From an uncultured Flavobacteriales bacterium (GTDB lineage: Bacteria; Bacteroidota; Bacteroidia; Flavobacteriales_G; Salibacteraceae), in assembly GCA_937121175.1 (NCBI GenBank), contig CAKZKD010000004.1, forward strand, positions 1 to 64,000: a stretch of 64,000 nt of DNA. Reading direction: 5' to 3'. This document shows positions 46,695 through 53,288 of the stretch, piece by piece (the first letter of the stretch is position 1; every line of letters starts with the position of its first letter). The translations under genes and the position numbers were made by a program. The notes beneath the pieces are model-generated. The model worked only from the letters and a program-made list of their open reading frames with translations. It did no database searches and was not told the origin of the DNA.

Positions 46695-48287
46695 ATGCTT
46701 CGTTCGCTTATTGCATTCTTACACATTTTTTCGCTAACCTTCATTTTTACAACTGATATTAATGAACTGAAGAAAGACCCATTCAAGGCAGAATTGATCA
46801 CCCCAACAAGTATCGAACAAGGCAATGAAGCAGTAATTGAAGTGAAGTTTACTGTGGGAGCTGTGAAAGGATTTGCTAAACTTACTGAGAACCTTCCTAG
46901 TGGTATTATTGCCGAAGCTGTTGATATGGGTGATGCTACATTTACATTTAGCAACGGAATAATGAAAATCATCTGGCTGAACTTCCCTACTGAAGATGAA
47001 TTTTCTATCAAGTATAAACTAAAAGTCAGCACTGGTGCGCCCAACGAATTTCAAGTTGGGGGAAAATTTTCCTATCTAGAAAATAATGAAAAGCGCAGCT
47101 ACTCCGTTTTCAAAAAAACGATAACCACCGGTGGTTCGGCCTTGGCAGCCCAAACCGAATCGTCTGAGCAACCTGAGAAGCAACCTGCATTTGCCAAAGT
47201 GATAAGGACGGTAGAATCCATAGGTGCAGACAAATACAAAGTAACCTTAGAGGTTACCAAAAGTGGTATTGAAGGCTTTTGTAAAATCCAAGAATATACT
47301 TCATTCGGTGGCAAAATGACCGAAGGAGAACTCAATGGTGCCATTTTTAGCTTTATCAAAAACAAAGGAAAACTTGTATGGATGTCATTACCACCCGAAG
47401 AAAACTTTACCGTAACCTACCTATTAGATTTAAAAAATGGAAAGGATAAAGATGTAACCGCATTGAAAGGCGATTTCTCGTTTTTAGAAGATAACGTTAC
47501 CAAAAAAGTGACCATTGTAAACCAAGATGAAGACGTTCTTGCTGAGAATAATATTGACAAAAACGATGATATACCTAGCACCACGGAGGCAACGGAAGTT
47601 ACTCAAAAAGAGCCAATCACTACTCCTCCGACTTCTGAATCGACTCCAACCACGGTAGTTGTGGATTCGCCTGAACTTGCAAACAACATTGAACCTGACT
47701 CAGAAAACACCAATGAATCAGAGAGTGAAAATACAACTACGCCTAAAGAACCTCAGCCTGCACCAGCACCAACAACTGTTGAAGAAACTCCTGTTCTTGA
47801 GCAAATTGACACTGAAACTATAGCTGAAGTTATAGAAGAAGAAGAAGAAGAAGAAGAAGAAGAAGAAATTATTAAGGAAGCGCTAGAACCTGTTGTTGAA
47901 CCAGAATCAGAATCGGGCGTTACCGAAGAACAAACTGTTGCGGGCAAAAACGAACCAGAACCTGCCCCAGTTGTAGAAACTGATTTTGGCGTAAATTCTG
48001 GGGTAAACTATAGAGTTCAAATTGCTGCCGGGAAGAATGTAGTGGATAAAACTTATTTTGAAAAACGACATAATTGGACAAATGACTTCGTGATTGAAAA
48101 CCATGAAGGTTGGGTAAAATATACAGTTGGTTCATTCCAGGCGTATAAAGATGCAAGAGACAATAGAGTTGTTGTAAACATGGGTGGACACAAGTTCAAT
48201 GGCCCATTTGTAACAGCTTACAATGGAGGAACAAGAATTACCGTACAAGAAGCTTTGATGATAAGCAAACAGAAGTGGTATAAATAA
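46695..48287 (+). CDS. Secreted protein: two Ig-like domains, acidic linker, C-terminal SPOR-like domain
   Basis: 530 residues. After a hydrophobic leader there are two similar beta-domains of about 110 residues (residues ~25-145 and ~170-280), each with GFAKLTENLPSG/GFCKIQEYTSFG and LVWMSLPPEENFTVTYLL-type strands: an internal duplication. A Thr/Pro/Glu linker (about 285-435) includes an 11-Glu run coded by (GAA)11. The C-terminal part YRVQIAAGKNVVD......WVKYTVGSFQAYKDARDNRV looks like a SPOR-type peptidoglycan-binding domain. Function unknown; the following gene also ends in SPOR-like domains. Confidence 0.7.
   Translation: MLRSLIAFLHIFSLTFIFTTDINELKKDPFKAELITPTSIEQGNEAVIEVKFTVGAVKGFAKLTENLPSGIIAEAVDMGDATFTFSNGIMKIIWLNFPTEDEFSIKYKLKVSTGAPNEFQVGGKFSYLENNEKRSYSVFKKTITTGGSALAAQTESSEQPEKQPAFAKVIRTVESIGADKYKVTLEVTKSGIEGFCKIQEYTSFGGKMTEGELNGAIFSFIKNKGKLVWMSLPPEENFTVTYLLDLKNGKDKDVTALKGDFSFLEDNVTKKVTIVNQDEDVLAENNIDKNDDIPSTTEATEVTQKEPITTPPTSESTPTTVVVDSPELANNIEPDSENTNESESENTTTPKEPQPAPAPTTVEETPVLEQIDTETIAEVIEEEEEEEEEEEIIKEALEPVVEPESESGVTEEQTVAGKNEPEPAPVVETDFGVNSGVNYRVQIAAGKNVVDKTYFEKRHNWTNDFVIENHEGWVKYTVGSFQAYKDARDNRVVVNMGGHKFNGPFVTAYNGGTRITVQEALMISKQKWYK
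47835..47867 (+). repeat. (GAA)11 microsatellite coding an 11-Glu run
   Basis: Eleven uninterrupted GAA triplets inside the acidic linker of the preceding protein. Length changes would stay in frame. Confidence 0.9.
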
Positions 48288-48350
48288 AAAAACAAGTCCG
48301 CATTTTGTATAAATACTTACTTTAGGCGGATTATTGTTACCAGTAAATAC

Positions 48351-50399
48351 ATGAGGTCAATCCTTACCGTGATTTTTTCAGTACTAATGCTTACCCAGTC
48401 CTGGGCACACGCAGACAGTACAGTAACGGAAGATTTCTATGAAGAACCAGTTCAAGAAGATTCTTCCAAAAGCAGTAGTGACTTCCGACCAATAATTTCA
48501 TTATCCGGTGGTTGGTTGACTTTTTTCGGCGATGTAACTAACAATCAAAAAGCAAATGGATTTCTATTATCCAATCTTGCCATGGATTTTAGCGTTTCCT
48601 TTCCATTAAAAAACAGCTTTTACTTAACGTTTCGATCTATGCTAGGTAAAGTTTCTGCCAATGAACGCAGCTTAAATCGTAACTTGAATTTCAGTAGTCG
48701 TCTGCAAACTTTTGGAGTTGAGGCTAGTTATAATTTCAATCACTTTTTGAACGAAAAAAGAGCAATTGACCCGTATCTATCACTTGGATTTGATGCACTC
48801 ATCTTTAATTCGAAAACAGATATTATTGACGCAAATGGAAACCCATATTATTACTGGAGCACTGGCGATATTTTGGACAGAGAAGAAACACCAGAAAATA
48901 TAGCGTCGGCTCAAGCATTGCAGCGCGATTATAATTACGAAACCGATTTGCGTAAAAGTGGAATTACTGGAAGCCCAGAATTTGAGAAATTCTCTTTTGC
49001 GTTACCAATTGGAGCTGGAGTGAACGTTAGAATGAGTCACAGAATGCACGCACATATTGGTGCAACCTACAGTATATTATTTACAGATCGGGTTGATGGT
49101 GTTACCAATGACGGTGTTGGTTCTTATAAGGGTGAAGGAAAATTAGATGGACTTCTTTATAGCCACATTGGTTTAAGTTTTGACCTGTCAACTCACCAAA
49201 AAAGCGACCCCGCTGATGATAAAATTAGCGATGAGGATTTGGCCAATTTGGCTGTAGGTGACAAAGACTTGGACGGTGTTAAAAACTTGAATGATGAATG
49301 CCCAGAAACACCTGCGGGAATTGAAGTCGATGAAAAAGGTTGCCCTTTTGATGAAGATAATGATGGTGTTCCAGATTACAAGGATTTGGAACTCGGAACT
49401 GACTCGACTATGGTCGTGGATACAAATGGAGTTGGCCTTACACAAGAACAAATTGGAATGATAGCCTTGCGGTTTTTAGATGAATCTGGGGCATTATTAG
49501 CAATGGAAGATACCATATACACTAACGAATTACCTGACCGAAGCAAACGTGTTACCAAAAAGAAGTATAGTGTTCAAGTAGCTAGCGATTCGTTAACAAC
49601 CGAACAAGCAGGTGATTTACTTAGTAATGAGAAACTAAAGAGCGTAAAAGATGGTGATGAATCTACGGTACTTGTTGGAGAGTTTGACGAAATAAGTGAT
49701 GCACTAGCAAAAAACAAAGAGCTTAAAGACAAGGGAATTGCAACTAGGGCTATTGTAGAAGAAACTCAAACGGGTAAAGTTATTACTGCAGATACACGTG
49801 GTGAGTTTATTGGGCCAGCTGCTGGTAGAACCGCTCCTGCTGGAACAGTATTCAGAATACAATTAGGAGCTTTTAAAAGCCCTATCAACTCGGATGTTTT
49901 TGGTGACCTAGATGTTGTTGGAATAAAAAGTAGTGACGGGTACACCAGGTATTATACCGGAAATTACACTAACTATAATGACGCCGCTAAAGCCAAAGTA
50001 GCGCTAGCTGGCCAAGGGCAAGAAGGTTTAGTGAAGGCATTTAGTGAAGGCGAGCAAGTGTCATTGTTTAGTAATGGAGCAACATTCGATGCACCGGACC
50101 CGTCCATTGAAAACGATTCTCGAGATAAATCAAAAGTAAAATTCAAGGTTCAGTTAGGTTCATACGAACAAGCTATTCCAATGGATGAATTCAACAAATT
50201 CGTGAAGCTGGGTAAAATAAAAGATGAAAAAGGCAACGATGGAAAAACTCGTTATTTCATAGGCTCATTTTCTAGTTATGAGCAGGCAGAAGCTTACATA
50301 AATGAATTAGGCGATTTTGATATTTCGGATGCGTTTGTGGTTGGGGAATACGATGGAAAGACTATAACTGCAAAAGAAGCGTTAGATATTGCTAAATAA
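48351..50399 (+). CDS. Outer-membrane barrel protein with TSP3-type and three SPOR-like domains
   Basis: 682 residues with a signal peptide ending WAHA. An OmpA-like barrel (about 45-280) is followed by a calcium-type thrombospondin-3 linker (GDKDLDGVKNLNDECPETPA, DEDNDGVPDYKDLELG). In place of an OmpA C-domain there are three SPOR-like units starting YSVQVASDS, FRIQLGAFK and FKVQLGSYE, the last two with RYYTGNYTNYNDA and RYFIGSFSSYEQA. It probably links outer membrane and cell wall. A near-match -7 box (TACTTTAG) is at 48318-48325. Confidence 0.78.
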   Translation: MRSILTVIFSVLMLTQSWAHADSTVTEDFYEEPVQEDSSKSSSDFRPIISLSGGWLTFFGDVTNNQKANGFLLSNLAMDFSVSFPLKNSFYLTFRSMLGKVSANERSLNRNLNFSSRLQTFGVEASYNFNHFLNEKRAIDPYLSLGFDALIFNSKTDIIDANGNPYYYWSTGDILDREETPENIASAQALQRDYNYETDLRKSGITGSPEFEKFSFALPIGAGVNVRMSHRMHAHIGATYSILFTDRVDGVTNDGVGSYKGEGKLDGLLYSHIGLSFDLSTHQKSDPADDKISDEDLANLAVGDKDLDGVKNLNDECPETPAGIEVDEKGCPFDEDNDGVPDYKDLELGTDSTMVVDTNGVGLTQEQIGMIALRFLDESGALLAMEDTIYTNELPDRSKRVTKKKYSVQVASDSLTTEQAGDLLSNEKLKSVKDGDESTVLVGEFDEISDALAKNKELKDKGIATRAIVEETQTGKVITADTRGEFIGPAAGRTAPAGTVFRIQLGAFKSPINSDVFGDLDVVGIKSSDGYTRYYTGNYTNYNDAAKAKVALAGQGQEGLVKAFSEGEQVSLFSNGATFDAPDPSIENDSRDKSKVKFKVQLGSYEQAIPMDEFNKFVKLGKIKDEKGNDGKTRYFIGSFSSYEQAEAYINELGDFDISDAFVVGEYDGKTITAKEALDIAK

Positions 50400-50422
50400 T
50401 TTTTAGCACAACACCTATTCGC

Positions 50423-50430
50423 TAACTTTG
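50423..50430 (+). promoter_or_regulatory. Bacteroidota -7 box very close to the start codon
   Basis: TAACTTTG, an exact TAnnTTTG match ending 4 bases before ATG 50435, which implies a leaderless or near-leaderless mRNA. Confidence 0.5.
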
Positions 50431-50434
50431 ATTC

Positions 50435-51217
50435 ATGTCCATTGTTCAAAATTCAATTAAGATAACTTTTCTTTTTTTCCTTTGTTCTGGATTTTATTTT
50501 CAGGCGAAATCTCAAACCAAACTCCTAAATGGGCAAATAATTTCCAAAAAAGATAGTTCAAAACTAGTAGGAGTGCATGTGGTTAATATTTCCACGAATC
50601 AAGCTACAAATTCAATTGCAGAGGGTTTTTTTACCATGCCATACCAACCAGGAGACACTATTTTATTAACCTCAATTGGGTACAACGAACACTTTTTATA
50701 CACCGGAATGTTTTGGGTAGCAAGTGGACAATTGATTTCAATATACATGTCTGAAAAAGTGTATGACTTACCCGGTGTGGATGTAAATCAATACAATTCA
50801 AAAGAAGAGTTCAAGGAAGATTTCACCAACAAGGCACCAGCTAAACCAGTTAATAAGGAGTTGTTCCAATACGAAGGCCCAAGCGAATTGAAAGATGTAA
50901 AAACTGACCTCAACGCTCATATTCCTTTAGGTAGTCCAATTACTAAACTTTACAATAAAATAGGCAAAGAAGCCAGAAAGGCAAAAAAACTGGCCAAAGC
51001 AAAGGAAACTGAAGAAAGAGCCAAAACTATAGAACAGAAATACAACCCAGGAGTTGTTCAACGCGTTTTAGAATTAGAATCGAAAACCGACGCTCAAAAA
51101 TTCATGGAGACCTGCCCGCTTGATGATGATTTTGTGGTTCGAGCAAAAGAATACGACATCGTAAAAGCCATATTAGATTGTCAGAAAACACAAGCCAACG
51201 AAAAGAATGACCAATAA
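50435..51217 (+). CDS. Exported protein with carboxypeptidase regulatory-like domain
   Basis: 260 residues with a leader ending FQAKSQ. LLNGQIISKKDSSKLVGVHV, SIAEGFFTMPYQPGDTILLT and SIGYNE are the CarboxypepD_reg-like fold at the N-terminus (about 28-110). The rest is charged and helical (ARKAKKLAKAKETEERAK), with no TonB-receptor barrel attached. Small proteins of this kind are common envelope proteins in Bacteroidota; function unknown. Confidence 0.75.
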   Translation: MSIVQNSIKITFLFFLCSGFYFQAKSQTKLLNGQIISKKDSSKLVGVHVVNISTNQATNSIAEGFFTMPYQPGDTILLTSIGYNEHFLYTGMFWVASGQLISIYMSEKVYDLPGVDVNQYNSKEEFKEDFTNKAPAKPVNKELFQYEGPSELKDVKTDLNAHIPLGSPITKLYNKIGKEARKAKKLAKAKETEERAKTIEQKYNPGVVQRVLELESKTDAQKFMETCPLDDDFVVRAKEYDIVKAILDCQKTQANEKNDQ

Positions 51218-51232
51218 TTGACATTTGTCAAT
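51217..51232. promoter_or_regulatory. Palindromic operator of CRP/FNR type upstream of the hvf cluster
   Basis: ATTGACA-TT-TGTCAAT, a perfect 7-2-7 inverted repeat with TTGA-N6-TCAA half-sites, 60 bases upstream of the hvfA start. A weak -7 box, TATATTAG, at 51262-51269 puts the palindrome about 50 bases upstream of a likely start of transcription. The TTGA-N6-TCAA spacing matches CRP/FNR-family sites (established); regulator identity is inference. Confidence 0.5.
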
Positions 51233-51291
51233 CTTTCTTATTCTAAGCCCCGATAGAACTGTATATTAGTCCAATCTTTAAAACTTTAATT

Positions 51292-51681
51292 ATGAAAGCA
51301 AGTAAAAAAATTGGAAAAATAGCAGCAGTTGCAACTGGTGCTTTAGCAATTGGTGCAGTTTCTTCTGAAGCAAATGCAGCAGAATTATTTCAAGTTGATC
51401 ACCTAGGTTCTGGGTCGGAAGTACGTTCAAATCTAATTGACTTAAACAGTGACTTTGTAGCAGAAAACAAAATGGTGAGTAACCTTAATGTTGAGCTAAA
51501 ATGCGGTGAAGGCAAATGTGGTGAAGGTAAGTGCGGCGAAGGAAAATCTGGAGACGACAAAAAAGAAGGCGAGAAAAAAGACGAGAAAAAAACAGATAAA
51601 AAAGACGCTAAAGCTGACGATAAAACCAAAGAACACAAGTGTGGAGAGGGTAAGTGTGGTGAAGGCAAATGCGGTAATTAA
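51292..51681 (+). CDS. hvfA: HvfA-type EGKCG-repeat RiPP metallophore precursor
   Basis: 129 residues. A Sec signal peptide (MKASKKIGKIAAVATGALAI...ANAA) is followed by a spacer and two clusters of cysteines at exact five-residue spacing: Cys71, 76, 81 (LKCGEGKCGEGKCGEGKSG, with Ser86 in the fourth position) and Cys117, 122, 127 (HKCGEGKCGEGKCGN). The linker between them is Lys/Asp/Glu-rich. In HvfA and bufferin families an MNIO enzyme converts EGKCG cysteines to oxazolone/thioamide or thiooxazole groups that bind copper. The maturase and partner genes follow directly, so the assignment is strong. Modification of these particular cysteines is inference. Confidence 0.85.
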   Translation: MKASKKIGKIAAVATGALAIGAVSSEANAAELFQVDHLGSGSEVRSNLIDLNSDFVAENKMVSNLNVELKCGEGKCGEGKCGEGKSGDDKKEGEKKDEKKTDKKDAKADDKTKEHKCGEGKCGEGKCGN

Positions 51682-51701
51682 TAGCTATACATTATAAATA
51701 G

Positions 51702-51732
51702 AAATGCTCAGACCGTTGTCTGGGCATTTTTT
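51702..51732 (+). terminator. Intrinsic terminator between hvfA and hvfB
   Basis: A 12-bp stem (51702-51713 with 51718-51729, CGTT loop) followed by a T-run, 13 bases before hvfB. Partial read-through would give much more precursor than maturase mRNA. Confidence 0.75.
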
Positions 51733-51744
51733 ATTTTCACCCAT

Positions 51745-52569
51745 ATGAAACATGTAGGAATAGGATTTAGAAGAGATATTGCGGAAGAAATGCTCTCGCT
51801 TGAAGCCTCTAAACGACCTGCTTTTATTGAGGTTGCTCCTGAAAACTGGATGAAAATGGGAGGTTATTGGAACACTATTTTCAAGAAGGCAACCAGTCAA
51901 TATAAAGTTAACAGCCATGGTTTATCATTAAGTATTGGAAGTCCTGATACGCTGAATACAAATTTTGTCGGAGAAGTAAAAGACTTCATCAACACTTATG
52001 GAATAGATATTTACTCCGAGCATTTGTCGTACAGTCAATGCAATAACGCTCATTTGTACGACTTACTTCCCATTCCATTCCGAAAAGATGCAGTAAAACA
52101 TATCGTTGAGCGCATTCAACAAGTTCAAGACATTTTAGGCAAATCATTGACTCTAGAAAATGTAAGTTATTACACTCCCCTCGCACCACAAATGGAAGAG
52201 TATGAGTTTATTTCTGAAATAATCACGCAAAGTGGTTGTAAATTGCTGCTTGATGTAAATAACGTTTATGTTAATGCTTTTAATCATAACTACGATGCCA
52301 AAAATTTTATTTCTAACCTTCCACTAGACCAAGTGCAATACATTCACATGGCTGGGCATAAAAAAGTTTCGGACGACCTTATTATCGACACTCATGGTAG
52401 CCCAATAATTGACCCTGTTTTCGAATTATTCGAATGGGCCATTCAACATTTAAAACCTGTTCCTGTATTACTCGAACGCGATTTTAACATTCCAGATTTG
52501 CCCGAATTACTTGATGAGGCATTACACCTCGAATCTATTTGTGAAAAAGTATGGAATCGAGCAAACTAG
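51745..52569 (+). CDS. hvfB: MNIO-type (DUF692) RiPP maturase, HvfB/BufB family
   Basis: 274 residues, a TIM-barrel multinuclear non-heme iron oxidase. The full expected set of metal-ligand positions is visible: His58 (NSHGLS), Glu92 and His93 (YSEHLSYS), Glu139 (LENVSYYT), Asp170 and Asn172 (DVNNVYVN), His201 and His205 (HMAGHK), Asp215 and His217 (DTHGSPI), Glu244 (LLERDFNIP). Family members (MbnB, TglH, HvfB, BufB) oxidise peptide cysteines. The likely substrate is the preceding EGKCG peptide. It overlaps the next gene by 19 bases. Confidence 0.93.
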   Translation: MKHVGIGFRRDIAEEMLSLEASKRPAFIEVAPENWMKMGGYWNTIFKKATSQYKVNSHGLSLSIGSPDTLNTNFVGEVKDFINTYGIDIYSEHLSYSQCNNAHLYDLLPIPFRKDAVKHIVERIQQVQDILGKSLTLENVSYYTPLAPQMEEYEFISEIITQSGCKLLLDVNNVYVNAFNHNYDAKNFISNLPLDQVQYIHMAGHKKVSDDLIIDTHGSPIIDPVFELFEWAIQHLKPVPVLLERDFNIPDLPELLDEALHLESICEKVWNRAN

Positions 52570-53288
52570 ATAAAAGCACCATTGAGCAGCAAGAGCTGTT
52601 GGCACGCTACTGTCGTTCCGGAGAAATCCCGAATGCAATTGAGGCCAATCCAGAGCGATTAAAACACTATAGAAGACTAGTTTACAACGTCATAAACGAC
52701 ACTCTATCCTCCGCCTATCCTATAGCCAAATCTCATTTAGGAGAGAAAGAATGGGGAGTACTTATAGCATCGTACTTCAAGTTGTACCCCAGCCAAGAAC
52801 CACAAGTTTGGAAAATGCCATACGGATTATTGGAATTTGTGACAGATTATCCAACAAAAATTGTCGAGGAAAAACCTTTTCTAGCTGAGTTAATCTATTT
52901 TGAGTGGTTAGAGATTGAATTGTATGCAGAACCAGATTTAAAACTGGAATCATTCTCCTCAACTATAAAAAGGGTGAATTTGAATCCTCATCATCGTTTA
53001 ATTCAGCTCAACTACCCTTTTCATAAGGAGTCGGTAGAAAGCGCTTTAACGAATCCTAAACCTCATTACGTTGTTCTTTTTAGAAATTTAGAAACCTTTA
53101 AAGTTGAGTTTACTGAAGTTACCCTCTTCATCACGCAAGTTTTAGAATCTCTTGAAGAAAATGACTTTCAACTAGAACATACGGTAACCAAAATTGCTTC
53201 TGGTTATAATGTTACCGACAAGGCAGTTATTGATACGCAGCTCAAGGTACTTTTCGAGAAGCTTTCGGGATTAGGACTTTTTCTGTAA
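52551..53288 (+). CDS. hvfC: DUF2063 RiPP maturation partner, HvfC/BufC family
   Basis: 245 residues. LLARYCRSGEIPNAIEANPE and RLKHYRRLVYNVINDTLSSA YPIAKSHLGEKEW form the DUF2063 N-terminal helical domain that in MNIO systems presents the precursor to the oxidase. A C-terminal region follows (about 90-245) with FLAELIYFEWLEIELY. The start overlaps hvfB by 19 bases. Its stop directly abuts the stop of the convergent subtilase gene with no gap. Confidence 0.88.
   Translation: MESSKLDKSTIEQQELLARYCRSGEIPNAIEANPERLKHYRRLVYNVINDTLSSAYPIAKSHLGEKEWGVLIASYFKLYPSQEPQVWKMPYGLLEFVTDYPTKIVEEKPFLAELIYFEWLEIELYAEPDLKLESFSSTIKRVNLNPHHRLIQLNYPFHKESVESALTNPKPHYVVLFRNLETFKVEFTEVTLFITQVLESLEENDFQLEHTVTKIASGYNVTDKAVIDTQLKVLFEKLSGLGLFL

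Noticed and set aside
47753-47947. Ser-rich ORF on the minus strand over the GAA repeat
   Set aside because: It is the antisense of the Glu-rich linker in a well-supported plus-strand gene.
51505-51670. Short repeats here as a CRISPR-like array
   Set aside because: They are 15-base in-frame repeats coding EGKCG, not repeat-spacer units. No CRISPR or cas gene was seen anywhere.
51399-51697. ORFs in other frames across the precursor gene
   Set aside because: They arise from the low-complexity repeats (Ser/Pro-rich or Lys-rich shadows); only the plus frame at 51292 has a signal peptide and the EGKCG pattern.
51292-53288. The hvf cluster as contamination like the left edge
   Set aside because: No composition break or junction was seen at either side; the flanking genes are typical Bacteroidota and the cluster shares their AT-rich codon use.
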